A DNA stretch of 64,000 bases from Microbacterium thalassium (GTDB taxonomy: Bacteria; Actinomycetota; Actinomycetes; Actinomycetales; Microbacteriaceae): positions 2,852,001-2,916,000 of the forward strand of contig NZ_JACHML010000001.1 in the NCBI RefSeq assembly GCF_014208045.1. The letters run 5' to 3'. The notes below the pieces were generated by a model that was not told the DNA's origin, ran no database searches, and saw only the letters and a program-made list of their open reading frames with translations. Positions within the stretch are counted from its first letter, which is position 1; each line of letters starts with the position of its first letter. Below are positions 42,684 through 50,730 of this stretch, in pieces. The translations under genes and the position numbers were made by a program.

Positions 42684-44597
42684 ATGGCCTATCGACGTGG
42701 GCGATTCTTCGCCCTTGCCGCCACTCTCTCGCTTGCCGCGCTCGTCGCGACGGCCGCGACCGCATCGCCCGCGATCGCCGCGCCGCCCGGGGACAAGGGC
42801 AAGCCGACCGCGACCGCGGCCGACTCCGTCACGGTCTCGGGCGCCTCGATCGAGGCCGCGGGCTCGGACTACGCCGTGATCGGCGACCTCTCGAACTCGT
42901 CCAAGAGCGCCGTCACGATCTCGTCGGCGTCCGCCGACGCAGGAACGGCCGAGCTCCACGACGGCACGGGAGTGGTCGCCGAGCTCACGGTCCCGCGCCG
43001 CAGCACCCTCACCCTCGCGGTCGACGGCGAACACATCCGGCTCTCCAACCTCCCGGAGACACTGCCCGCCGACGTCACGATCACCCTGACGTTCTCCGAC
43101 ACCTCGACCCTCGAATTCACCGCCCCGATGCCGGCCACCCCGCCGCCGCCCCCACCGGCACCCGTGGCCGACTCCATCACCGTCTCCGCCGCCTCGATCG
43201 AGGCCGCCGGCTCGGACTACGCCGTGCTCGCAGACATCGAGAACTCCTCCGCCACGGCCGCCACGATCTCGTCGGCATCCGCCGACGCCGGGACCGCCGC
43301 ACTGCACGACAGCACCGGCGCGGTCACCGAGCTCACCGTCGCCGGCGGCAGCACCCTCACCCTCGCGCCCGACGGCGAACACATCCGGCTCTCCAACCTC
43401 CCGGAGACACTGCCCGCCGACGTCACGATCACCCTGACGTTCTCCGACACCTCGACCCTCGAATTCACCGCCCCGATGCCGGCCACCCCGCCGCCGCCCC
43501 CACCGGCACCCGTGGCCGACTCCATCACCGTCACGAGCGCCTCGATCGAGGCCGCCGGCTCGGACTACGCCGTGCTCGCAGACATCGAGAACTCCTCCGC
43601 CACGGCCGCCACGATCTCGTCGGCATCCGCCGACGCCGGGACCGCCGCACTGCACGACAGCACCGGCGCGGTCACCGAGCTCACCGTCGCCGGCGGCAGC
43701 ACCCTCACCCTCACGGTCGACGGCGAACACATCAGGCTCTCCAACCTCCCCGAGACACTGCCCGCCGACGTCACGATCACCCTGACGTTCTCCGACACCT
43801 CGACCCTCGAATTCACCGCCCCGATGCCGGCCACCCCGCCGCCGCCCCCACCGGCGCCGTCCGTGTCCGTGATGGCCGCCGTCGGCGACTCGATCACCGT
43901 GGCCTACGACGCGGCCGGATACGGCTCGTACCCGCAGTACAGCTGGGCGACGGGCTCCTCGACCACCGTCGACTCCCACCTCCTGCGACTGCAGGACACG
44001 CTGCAGTCGAGCGTGACGGCGACGAACCTCGCCGTCGTCGGGGCGTCGTCCGCCGATCTGGCGTCGCAGATCACCTCAGCCGTGAGCGCGCGTGCCGACT
44101 ACCTGACCATCGAGATCGGCGCCAACGACGCGTGCACGAGCACCGTCGCCGAGATGACGTCGGTCGCCGACTACGACCAGCGCATCCGGGCCGCGCTGCA
44201 GACCTTCCACACCGCTCGCCCCGACGCTGAGATCTTCGTCGCCAGCATCCCGAACCTCTACCAGATGTGGAATGTGTCCAAGGGCAAGTTCGCGGCACGA
44301 TTCACCTGGAGCATCGCCGGGATCTGCCAGTCGATGCTCGCGAACCCGACGAGCACCAGCCAAGCCGATGAGGACCGCCGGCTGAGCGTGCAGCAGCGCG
44401 TCGACGACTACAACGCCGCCCTCGCGGCGGCGTGCACGGCGACGGTGAACTGCACGTTCGACGGCTACGAGGTCGCGGACTACGTCTTCAGCTCGAAGGA
44501 CGTGTCGACCTCCGACTACTTCCACCCGAGCGTCGAGGGCCAGCGGGTGCTCGCGGAGATCACGTGGCCGCTCTCGCCGTTCGCGAGCGGCGGATGA
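42684..44597 (+). CDS. Secreted SGNH/GDSL hydrolase with three degenerate PCu(A)C-like repeats
   Basis: 637 residues. GAGGAG precedes ATG 42684. Signal peptide (about 1-32, ...SPAIAAPP), then three repeats of exactly 116 residues (about 47-162, 163-278 and 279-394), each ending in a PATPPPPPPAP hinge, then an SGNH hydrolase domain: GDS with Ser403, GAND with Asn481, and DYFH with Asp611/His614. Each repeat has the PCu(A)C layout: a LHD (His only), then GEHIRLSNL where the chaperone has DHIMLM, and VTITLTFSDTSTLEFTAP, which differs by one residue from the PCu(A)C lipoprotein at 33714-34244. The copper Met ligands are lost, so the repeats are probably structural or surface-binding. The hydrolase may deacylate a cell-wall or extracellular glycan or lipid. 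Confidence 0.88.
   Translation: MAYRRGRFFALAATLSLAALVATAATASPAIAAPPGDKGKPTATAADSVTVSGASIEAAGSDYAVIGDLSNSSKSAVTISSASADAGTAELHDGTGVVAELTVPRRSTLTLAVDGEHIRLSNLPETLPADVTITLTFSDTSTLEFTAPMPATPPPPPPAPVADSITVSAASIEAAGSDYAVLADIENSSATAATISSASADAGTAALHDSTGAVTELTVAGGSTLTLAPDGEHIRLSNLPETLPADVTITLTFSDTSTLEFTAPMPATPPPPPPAPVADSITVTSASIEAAGSDYAVLADIENSSATAATISSASADAGTAALHDSTGAVTELTVAGGSTLTLTVDGEHIRLSNLPETLPADVTITLTFSDTSTLEFTAPMPATPPPPPPAPSVSVMAAVGDSITVAYDAAGYGSYPQYSWATGSSTTVDSHLLRLQDTLQSSVTATNLAVVGASSADLASQITSAVSARADYLTIEIGANDACTSTVAEMTSVADYDQRIRAALQTFHTARPDAEIFVASIPNLYQMWNVSKGKFAARFTWSIAGICQSMLANPTSTSQADEDRRLSVQQRVDDYNAALAAACTATVNCTFDGYEVADYVFSSKDVSTSDYFHPSVEGQRVLAEITWPLSPFASGG
42822..43865 (+). repeat. Three direct 348-bp repeats inside the SGNH gene
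   Basis: Repeat starts (GACTCC) fall at 42822, 43170 and 43518, exactly 348 bp apart. Copies two and three are almost identical over their full length; copy one has diverged mainly in its first two thirds. The reading frame is kept (116 codons). This is a recent tandem duplication and could vary in copy number between strains. Confidence 0.9.
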
Positions 44598-44640
44598 TCC
44601 GAGTCCCCGCGCGCCTTCGCGGAATCGGGGGAACGCCGGA

Positions 44641-45312
44641 TCAGTCCCAGTCGAGGTAGTCCTCGATCGGCCACGCCGTCTCGCCGATGTGCGTCGCCGG
44701 GAACAGGTGGCCGCCGCCGGCGATGCCGACGACGCTCACGCGGTCCGGAGCCGAAGCCTGCAGCGCCTCGCCGTTCGCGGGCGGTGTGATCGTGTCGTCG
44801 TTGCCCTGCACGACGAGCACCGGGACGCCCGCGGCCAGGCCCGCCCACTCCTCGACGGGCGTCGCCTCGCGCGCGGCGAGCTGCATCGCCTCGACGCCGG
44901 CGTCGCGGGCGTTCGGCGGCAGCTCCGACAGGTCGGACTCGTGCGTGTCGGCGGCCTCGACGCCGAGCAGCAGCACGCCGCTGGCGCGTCCGGCGTGGTC
45001 GAGCGACACCGTGCGCGCGATCGCGCCGCCGAACGCGTGCCCGCCCACCCAGGCGCCTGCGAGCCCGAGATGGTCCATGACGTCCACGACGTCCTGCGCG
45101 AGGTCGTGCATCGTCAGGTCGCCCTCGGTCGCGCCGTGCCGAGACCCGATGCGGACGATGCGGAAGTCCTCCTCGGCGAGCGCGCCGGCGAGCGGTCCCA
45201 GGTACCGGACGTTCAGCCCCATGCCGGGCACGAGCACGATCGCGGGACCGCTCCCCTCGTCGACGTAGGGGATGGCACGGCCGTCGGGCTCGAAGGTGGT
45301 GATGTCGGTCAT
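44641..45312 (-). CDS. Alpha/beta-hydrolase-fold protein with alanine in the nucleophile position
   Basis: 223 residues from ATG 45312 (GGAAG 9 bases upstream). Fold marks: IVLVPGMGLNVRYLGPLA (oxyanion loop), a strand and nucleophile elbow VGGHAFGGAIA, acid in VQGNDDTITPP (Asp172/173) and His202 in GGGHLFP. The elbow normally reads GHSxGG; here residue 93 is Ala (codon GCG), so it cannot work as a serine hydrolase. It may be a non-hydrolytic member or a binding protein. The gene is divergent from a small lipoprotein and convergent with the SGNH gene (43 bp gap). Confidence 0.85.
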   Translation of the reverse strand: MTDITTFEPDGRAIPYVDEGSGPAIVLVPGMGLNVRYLGPLAGALAEEDFRIVRIGSRHGATEGDLTMHDLAQDVVDVMDHLGLAGAWVGGHAFGGAIARTVSLDHAGRASGVLLLGVEAADTHESDLSELPPNARDAGVEAMQLAAREATPVEEWAGLAAGVPVLVVQGNDDTITPPANGEALQASAPDRVSVVGIAGGGHLFPATHIGETAWPIEDYLDWD

Positions 45313-45529
45313 CGCGGTGCGCTTCCTTCGCATAGGGGGATGTCCGCGTGCGGGCGATTCATCTCGCCGCGCTCGCTCAGCGATCGGGGGGACCGGGAGA
45401 ACGCGCTCCGCTCGCTCCGCGTCCGAGCGGACAGCGGGAGCCGGAGCGGCCTCGGATCCTCGAGGAATTCTATCCCGCGCGTGCCCGCCCTCCTGTGGCC
45501 CGCGCCCGGGACTGGTACCGTCGGCCGGC

Positions 45530-45991
45530 ATGAGGCGCCGCGGTTTCCTTCTCGCTCCGGCCGTCGCTGTGATGCTGGGCCTGATGACGTCGTGCACCGG
45601 CACCGCGACCGTCGACCAGAGCGCTCCGCCCGCGGAGTCGAGCAGCCCGGATGCAGCCTGCGACGTATCGGACGTCGACCCGCAGCAGCAGTACCCCGAC
45701 GTCCTCGCGGCCGAACTCGCGCCCGGCAGCGACGGGTTCACCGTCTCGGTGACGATCTGCTCGCCGTACGACACACCCGAGCGCTATGCCGACGGGTGGC
45801 GCGTGCTGACGCCCGACGGCGAGGTGCTCGCCGAGCATCAGCTCACCCACGACCACGCGAGCGAGCAGCCCTTCACGCGCACCAGCAGCCCCTTCTCGAT
45901 CCCCGACGACATCGACCAGGTCACGGTCGAGGCACGCGACCAGGCGAACGGCTACGGCGGCGAGACCGTGACGATCGACGTGCCGCGGTGA
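45530..45991 (+). CDS. Hypothetical lipoprotein
   Basis: 153 residues from ATG 45530. Signal RRRGFLLAPAVAVML and lipobox LMTSC (Cys about 22), then a roughly 115-residue beta-rich domain (FTVSVTICSPYDTPERYADGWRVLTPDGEVLAEHQLTH in its middle; DIDQVTVEARDQANGYGGETVTI at the end). Two further cysteines (CDVSDVDP, TICSP) could form a disulfide. The TICSPYDTPERYADGWRVL pattern resembles immunoglobulin-like extracytoplasmic domains, but I do not recognise a family. Confidence 0.7.
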   Translation: MRRRGFLLAPAVAVMLGLMTSCTGTATVDQSAPPAESSSPDAACDVSDVDPQQQYPDVLAAELAPGSDGFTVSVTICSPYDTPERYADGWRVLTPDGEVLAEHQLTHDHASEQPFTRTSSPFSIPDDIDQVTVEARDQANGYGGETVTIDVPR

Positions 45992-46024
45992 GTCGCTCCC
46001 TCCCGTCGTGATCGGGCGGGCGGA

Positions 46025-46390
46025 TCAGTCCCCGTACGGCGAGGGCACGACCTCGACCTGCTCTCCCGTGCCCGCGTCGATCACCGTCCGCGATCCGAGC
46101 GGCTCGCTCAGCTCGATCTCGAGCGCCTTGAGGCAGTCCGCGCCATCGTACGGATTCGTGCGGCGGGCGTCGATCGTGACCGCGGCGTCGGTCTGGGTCA
46201 CGTCGTCCTCGAACTCGGCACCGCACGTCGGCTCCTCGAAATAGACCCAGAGCTGCGTGCCGGAGTCGACGCCGACGACCCGAGTGATGGTCAGCTGCCC
46301 TGGACCCCCGAGAAGCTGATAGCACCCCGAGAGCAGAAGGACCACGACCGCCGGCCCCGCGAGGGCAGTTGCGCTCCGGGTCACGGCCAT
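46025..46390 (-). CDS. Hypothetical lipoprotein
   Basis: 121 residues. ATG 46390 follows GAGGGGGTG. Signal ends with lipobox LLLSGC (Cys about 21), then a short beta-rich domain with two cysteines (EEPTCGAEFED and GADCLKALEIEL) that may pair. Product is acidic and probably anchored outside. It is convergent with the lipoprotein at 45530-45991 and directly downstream of higA on the same strand (97 bp gap). Not recognised. Confidence 0.65.
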   Translation of the reverse strand: MAVTRSATALAGPAVVVLLLSGCYQLLGGPGQLTITRVVGVDSGTQLWVYFEEPTCGAEFEDDVTQTDAAVTIDARRTNPYDGADCLKALEIELSEPLGSRTVIDAGTGEQVEVVPSPYGD

Positions 46391-46487
46391 CACCCCCTCG
46401 ACTCGCCCGCTATCAGCCGGTCCGCTCGGCGCTCGGCATCGCACCGGGTCGGTGCGTCGCCTTGACGGAGTGCGACCGACCCATCGT

Positions 46488-46808
46488 TCACGCGACCTTC
46501 AGCGGTGTGATCGCAGCGACCTTGTCGCGCAGCGCGCGACGCTCCATCCGCAGCTCGTAGTGCGACTGGAGGTTCATCCAGAACTCCTCGGACGTGCCGA
46601 AATACCGCGCCAGACGGATCGCCGTGTCGGCGGTGATCCCCCGCTTGCCATGCACGATCTCATTGATGCGCCGCGGCGGGACGCCGATCGACACGGCGAG
46701 CTTGTTCTGCGTGATCCCGAAGCCCTCGAGGAAGTCCTCCTTCAGGACCTCCCCCGGATGAATCGGCTCGATCAGGTCACTCTCAGTGATCGTCGACGAG
46801 TTCGACAT
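46488..46808 (-). CDS. higA: HigA-family antitoxin
   Basis: 106 residues. I use the ATG at 46808 (MSNSST), which has GGAGG 8 bases upstream; an ATG at 46823 is the longer option. The XRE-type helix-turn-helix (residues about 30-80) has PIHPGEVLKEDFLEGFGITQNKLAVSIGVPPRRINEIVHGKRGIT, diagnostic of HigA addiction-module antitoxins, followed by RYFGTSEEFWMNLQSHYEL. It should bind and neutralise HigB and repress the pair through the palindrome at 47093-47107. Its start lies inside the toxin gene (26-bp overlap). Confidence 0.93.
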   Translation of the reverse strand: MSNSSTITESDLIEPIHPGEVLKEDFLEGFGITQNKLAVSIGVPPRRINEIVHGKRGITADTAIRLARYFGTSEEFWMNLQSHYELRMERRALRDKVAAITPLKVA

Positions 46809-47064
46809 CTTCCGCACCTCCATCTCTCCAGACGAAGCAGATGCGCCATTGCGCGTTCACTCGGATACTGTGCTGACCGCGACGGTCCCCCACCAGCTGC
46901 TCGAGCCGATTGCCCGGTGGGATCCGGAGATCTTCGACATCCTTCGCCGCGTGAACGAGTTCCAGCTTGCGCAGCGTCGCCCGCTGCACCACACGGTCGA
47001 CGCGCTTGACGTACTGCTCGTGCCAGATGCGCTCGGTGTCCTTGTTCCCGAACGATCTGATCAC
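46783..47064 (-). CDS. higB: HigB-type toxin (RelE superfamily mRNA interferase)
   Basis: 93 residues, GTG start at 47064. Hallmarks of HigB: IRSFGNKDTERIWHEQ at the start, then LRKLELVHAAKDVEDLRIPPGNRLEQLVGDRRGQHSIRVNAQWRICFVW. The Arg/Lys-rich core and the RVNAQWRICF strand match ribosome-dependent RelE-like nucleases that cut mRNA. The toxin gene comes first and the antitoxin second, the usual order for higBA. The flanks are simple lipoproteins and a membrane gene; no integrase or transposase is near, so it is not obviously part of a mobile element. Confidence 0.93.
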   Translation of the reverse strand: MIRSFGNKDTERIWHEQYVKRVDRVVQRATLRKLELVHAAKDVEDLRIPPGNRLEQLVGDRRGQHSIRVNAQWRICFVWRDGGAEDVELVDDH

Positions 47065-47092
47065 ACGACCAGAATATAACGCCGTGCGTCAA

Positions 47093-47107
47093 TAACGCTA
47101 CACGTTA
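47093..47107. promoter_or_regulatory. Candidate HigA operator upstream of higB
   Basis: TAACG-CTACA-CGTTA is a perfect 5-bp inverted repeat with 5-bp spacer, 28 bp before the higB start. In addition ATAACGC occurs at 47076-47082 and again at 47092-47098, 16 bp apart. This is the AT-richest spot nearby, as expected of a promoter-operator. Confidence 0.5.
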
Positions 47108-47132
47108 AACCGAAACTCGACGACGTGAAGAT

Positions 47133-47384
47133 TCAACGCCCGATCCATCCCATCGAGCCTGCGACTACGACACCTACGCCCGCGACGGCAACCAGTATGC
47201 CGCTGACGCGGAAGAACGTTGTCACGATACGCGAGGTGGAGAATCGGGTGTACATGCGCCAGGTGGGACGGAATCGGGCCATGTCCGTGCGGTAGGTCTC
47301 CTCGAGGTAGTTCGCCTTCCATGCGAACACGGTGCCGAAGCCAATCGCGAAGACTCCCCATACGACCGCGATCACCTGACTCAC
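47133..47384 (-). CDS. Small two-helix membrane protein
   Basis: 83 residues from GTG 47384 (VSQVIAVVWG); a TTG two codons earlier is an alternative. Helix 1 about residues 3-23, then a polar loop with several aromatic residues (ANYLEETYRTDMARFRPTWRMYTRF) and helix 2 about 55-78. Similar small proteins occur in actinobacteria without known roles. It lies between higB and ychF on the same strand. Confidence 0.6.
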   Translation of the reverse strand: MSQVIAVVWGVFAIGFGTVFAWKANYLEETYRTDMARFRPTWRMYTRFSTSRIVTTFFRVSGILVAVAGVGVVVAGSMGWIGR

Positions 47385-47433
47385 CGTCAACCGCCCCGGC
47401 CCAACGAGCAACACTCTCCCGGTTCGCGCACGA

Positions 47434-48528
47434 TCACTTCTTCCCGCTCCCAGATGTTCCTCCGTGACGGAACTCCACCACGTCGCCGTCCTGCATGACG
47501 TAGTCCTTGCCCTCCAGGCGCGCCTTGCCCTTCGCACGAGCCTCGACGACCGAACCCGTCTCGACCAGGTCGTCGAACGAGATGACCTCGGCCTTGATGA
47601 AGCCCTTCTCGAAGTCGGTGTGGATGACGCCGGCCGCCTGCGGGGCCTTCCAGCCCTTGCCGATCGTCCAGGCGCGGGCCTCCTTGGGGCCGGCCGTCAG
47701 GTACGTCTGCAGCCCGAGCGTGTCGAAGCCGATGCGGGCCAGCTGGTCCAGACCCGACTCCTCCTGGCCCGTCGACGCCAGCAGCTCGGCGGCGTCCTCG
47801 GGGTCGAGGTCGATGAGCTCGGACTCGATCTTCGCGTCGAGGAAGATCGCCTTCGCCGGGGCGACGAGCGCCTCGAGCTCGCCCTTGCGCGCCGCATCCG
47901 TCAGCACGCCCTCGTCGACGTTGAAGACGAAGATGAAGGGCTTGGCGGTGAGCAGACCCAGCTCCTTGATCGGAGCGAGGTCGATGCCGGATGCCGACAG
48001 CAGCACGCCGCGCTCGAGCGCGTCCTTGGCGGCCACCGCAGCGGCGAGGACGGACGGGTCGAGCTTCTTGCCCTTGACTTCCTTCTCGTAGCGCGTGATC
48101 GCCTTCTCGAGCGTCTCGAGGTCGGCCAGCTGCAGCTCGGCGTTGATCGTCTCCATGTCGCCGGCGGGGTTGATGGCGCCGTCGACGTGCACGACGTCGT
48201 CATCGGCGAAGCCGCGGACCACCTGCGCGATCGCGTCGGCCTCGCGGATGTTCGCGAGGAACTTGTTGCCGAGCCCCTCGCCTTCGCTCGCGCCGCGCAC
48301 GATGCCGGCGATGTCGACGAACGACACCGCGGCGGGCAGGATCCGCTCGCTGTGGAAGATCTCGGCGAGCGTCGCCAGGCGCGGATCGGGCAGGTTGACC
48401 ACGCCGATGTTCGGCTCGATCGTCGCGAACGGGTAGTTCGCGGCGAGAACCTGGTTCTTGGTCAGGGCGTTGAAGAGGGTCGACTTGCCGACGTTCGGGA
48501 GTCCGACGATTCCGATGGTGAGAGCCAC
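47434..48528 (-). CDS. ychF: Redox-regulated ATPase YchF (OBG-type P-loop NTPase)
   Basis: 364 residues from GTG 48528, which gives the canonical VALTIGIVGLPNVGKSTLF start; GTG 48534 would add two residues. G1 loop GLPNVGKST, G3 DIAGIVRGASEGEGLGN, and NVDE in place of the usual NKxD, which makes the protein prefer ATP. C-terminal TGS-like domain ends with AKGKARLEGKDYVMQDGDVVEFRHGGTSGSGKK. It binds ribosomes and acts in stress and translation control. Monocistronic. Confidence 0.96.
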   Translation of the reverse strand: MALTIGIVGLPNVGKSTLFNALTKNQVLAANYPFATIEPNIGVVNLPDPRLATLAEIFHSERILPAAVSFVDIAGIVRGASEGEGLGNKFLANIREADAIAQVVRGFADDDVVHVDGAINPAGDMETINAELQLADLETLEKAITRYEKEVKGKKLDPSVLAAAVAAKDALERGVLLSASGIDLAPIKELGLLTAKPFIFVFNVDEGVLTDAARKGELEALVAPAKAIFLDAKIESELIDLDPEDAAELLASTGQEESGLDQLARIGFDTLGLQTYLTAGPKEARAWTIGKGWKAPQAAGVIHTDFEKGFIKAEVISFDDLVETGSVVEARAKGKARLEGKDYVMQDGDVVEFRHGGTSGSGKK

Positions 48529-48576
48529 GGGCACCCAGTCTACGTCGCGGGATGCCGCTCCCCCGTCGCTCTCTTC

Positions 48577-49188
48577 TCAGTCGGGGTCGACCCGCCAGCG
48601 CATCAGGACGTTGCCCGACTCCTCCCAGGCGTGGGTCCCGAGGAGCTTGAGCGCAACGGGCGGCCTGTCGTCGAACAGGCCCACGCCGCCGCCGGCGATG
48701 AGCGGGAAGGTCACGAGGTGCAGCTCATCGACGAGCCCCGCGCGCATGAGGTCGTTCCACAGCACGCGCCCGAGCAGGATCAGGATGCCGCGGCCGTCTG
48801 CGGCCTTCAGACGCCGAACCTCTTCGCGCGCGTCGGCGACCCCCACGATCCGCGTGTTCGGGTACGGAGCGATGTCGGCTTCGGTGACGGCGTCCGACAC
48901 GACGATCTTCTCGATGCCGGCGAACAGCCTCGCGAACTCCCGGCGGATGTCGGTCGCATCGGCGCTGTCGCGGACGCTCGCCCAGTACGAGAGGTTCGCC
49001 AGCGCCGAACGCCGTCCCGACAGCAGCAGCACGTCCGATGCCGCCACGAGCGACGCCGTGTAGTGGTCGAAGGAGTCGGCACCGGCATAGTCCGGATGCT
49101 GATGCTCGAAGAACGAGGCGATGTCGTGGTCGTCATCCTCGTACCGTCCGTCGACGGTGACGAAGTTGCAGACGGTGAGGGTGCGCAT
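48577..49188 (-). CDS. RibD C-terminal/dihydrofolate-reductase-like family protein
   Basis: 203 residues. Typical start MRTLTVCNFVTVDGRYEDDDHD, a strand-rich middle (VLLLSGRRSALANL), ILILLGRVLWNDLMRAGLVDELHLVTFPLIAGGGVGLFDD and a C-terminal LKLLGTHAWEESGNVLMRW. This NADPH-binding fold occurs in RibD reductase and in many small reductases annotated as dihydrofolate reductase family; there is no riboflavin gene nearby, so the substrate is unknown. It sits 6 bp after the methyltransferase gene, so the two may be co-transcribed. Confidence 0.88.
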   Translation of the reverse strand: MRTLTVCNFVTVDGRYEDDDHDIASFFEHQHPDYAGADSFDHYTASLVAASDVLLLSGRRSALANLSYWASVRDSADATDIRREFARLFAGIEKIVVSDAVTEADIAPYPNTRIVGVADAREEVRRLKAADGRGILILLGRVLWNDLMRAGLVDELHLVTFPLIAGGGVGLFDDRPPVALKLLGTHAWEESGNVLMRWRVDPD

Positions 49189-49194
49189 GCGACG

Positions 49195-49944
49195 TCACGG
49201 CCGCGCGGCGCGGTACGCGTGCGTGACGTAGGGCAGTTCGACGGCGTCGTCGCCGACGGCGCCGATCTGATCGAACAGCGCCGCGAGGCCCTCCTCGACC
49301 CGCGCCCGCTCGTCGTCGGGGGCGGTGATCAGGGTGCTGCGCGACCGCGCGAGGGCGAACAGGTCGTCGCGACGCATCGGGCGGCGCCATGTCCACCGCG
49401 CGTGCTCGACGGAGGTGAACGGAGCCGCGACCGGCGGATCGCCCGCGGCCAGCATCCGCTCGGCGCTGCTGGGCGTCATGACCTCGCCGAGCCGCCGCAC
49501 CCACGGCTCACGCTCGTCGCGGATGTTCCACACCAGTCCGAGCACGCCGCGGCTGCGCAGCACGCGACCGGCCTCGGCGGATGCCGCGACGGGCTCCGCC
49601 CAGTGCCACGCCTGGCCGTAGAGCAGCGCGTCGAGGGAGGCATCGGGCAGCGGCAGCGACTCCGCCGAGCCCGCGAACGTCGGAACGCCGTGCACCTGCT
49701 CGCGCAGCTGCGCGAGCATCGCCGGGTCGGGGTCCACCGCGACCACCTGCGCCCCGAACTCCACCGCCGCGCGCGTGAGCTTGCCGGTGCCGGCGCCGGC
49801 GTCGGCGACCCGCAGAACACGGCCCTCGCTCCGCACCGGCTCGAGGAGCCACGCCACCGCTTCGGACGGGTACTCGGGGCGTCCGGACTCGTACACGTCG
49901 GCGACCGCTCCGAACGATCTCGACAGCTCTTCTCGACCGGCCAT
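49195..49944 (-). CDS. Class I SAM-dependent methyltransferase
   Basis: 249 residues. Motif I VLRVADAGAGTGKLTRAAVEFG, then VVAVDPDPAMLAQLREQV (acidic residue binding SAM ribose), LPLPDASLDALLYGQAWHW as motif II/post II, and VLRSRGVLGLVWNIRDER. This is the Methyltransf_11-like group acting on small molecules. ATG 49944 (MAGREELSR). It precedes the RibD-like gene on the same strand with a 6-bp gap. Substrate not deducible. Confidence 0.9.
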   Translation of the reverse strand: MAGREELSRSFGAVADVYESGRPEYPSEAVAWLLEPVRSEGRVLRVADAGAGTGKLTRAAVEFGAQVVAVDPDPAMLAQLREQVHGVPTFAGSAESLPLPDASLDALLYGQAWHWAEPVAASAEAGRVLRSRGVLGLVWNIRDEREPWVRRLGEVMTPSSAERMLAAGDPPVAAPFTSVEHARWTWRRPMRRDDLFALARSRSTLITAPDDERARVEEGLAALFDQIGAVGDDAVELPYVTHAYRAARP

Positions 49945-50053
49945 GCACCGAGCCTAGGCGGGATCGGCGCCGTCGGCGCGGCTCCCGCGGCGGGATCGGC
50001 GGCTCCCGGCGCGCCTGCCCGGCACGTGCGACCAGGCGGGCGAGGGTGGGAGC

Positions 50054-50662
50054 GTGCCACTGGACTTCACCGCGATCGACTTCGAGACGGCGAACTCCAG
50101 CAACGCGTCGGCGTGCGCCGTCGGCCTGGTCCGCGTCCGCGCGGGGCGCGTCGTGGCGCAGACCGGATGGCTCATCCGCCCGCCCGCGGGGTACGACCGG
50201 TTCTTCGAGCTCAACACGCGCATCCACGGCATCCGCGAGGAGGACGTCGCGGACGCCAAGACCTGGAGCGAGCAGCTGGGCGACCTCACCGCGTTCGCGG
50301 GCGCCGACGTCCTCGTCGCCCACAACGCCGGCTTCGACATGGCGGTTCTCCAGCGCGCGTCCGAGGCCTGCGCCGACGTCGTGCCGCCCTATCGCTACGC
50401 GTGCAGCCTGCAGGCCGCGCGCAAGGTGTACGACCTGGCCTCGTACCGCCTGCCGTTCGTCGCCGCCGAGGCCGGGTTCGCCGAGTTCGCCCACCACAAC
50501 GCCGTCGCAGACGCGCTCGCGTGCGCGCACGTGATGATCGACATCGCCGGCCGGCTCGGCGTCGACGACGTCGACGATCTCGCCGCCGCGGCGCGCATCC
50601 GCGTGTCGCGGATCGCGGTGGCCGCCGCGCCCGAGACGTCGTTCCCCGCCGCCGTCGCCTGA
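50054..50662 (+). CDS. DnaQ-like 3'-5' exonuclease
   Basis: 202 residues, GTG start after GAGGGTGGGAG. DEDD-type exonuclease: Exo I DFTAIDFETAN (Asp9/Glu11), Exo II HNAGFDMAVLQR, Exo III HHNAVADALACAHV with His and Asp. It is similar to the proofreading-epsilon-like exonucleases found as stand-alone proteins in actinobacteria and lacks a BRCT or GIY-YIG tail; roles may include DNA repair or RNA turnover. It is divergent from the methyltransferase and 68 bp before rmuC, another DNA metabolism gene. Confidence 0.9.
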   Translation: MPLDFTAIDFETANSSNASACAVGLVRVRAGRVVAQTGWLIRPPAGYDRFFELNTRIHGIREEDVADAKTWSEQLGDLTAFAGADVLVAHNAGFDMAVLQRASEACADVVPPYRYACSLQAARKVYDLASYRLPFVAAEAGFAEFAHHNAVADALACAHVMIDIAGRLGVDDVDDLAAAARIRVSRIAVAAAPETSFPAAVA

Positions 50663-50730
50663 TCCGACCGCACCGGGGCGCACCGGAAGGTCGACGTCGC
50701 GATGTCGGAGGCCTGCGGCACACTGACGGC

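Noticed and set aside
42822..43865. Insertion element or CRISPR-like array
   Set aside because: The direct repeats are coding, in frame and end in Pro hinges; no transposase or inverted ends.
45360..45480. Possible small RNA or hairpin cluster (CCGCTCG...CGAGCGG)
   Set aside because: Short GC-rich inverted repeats occur by chance at this base composition, and no promoter or terminator pair supports an RNA gene.
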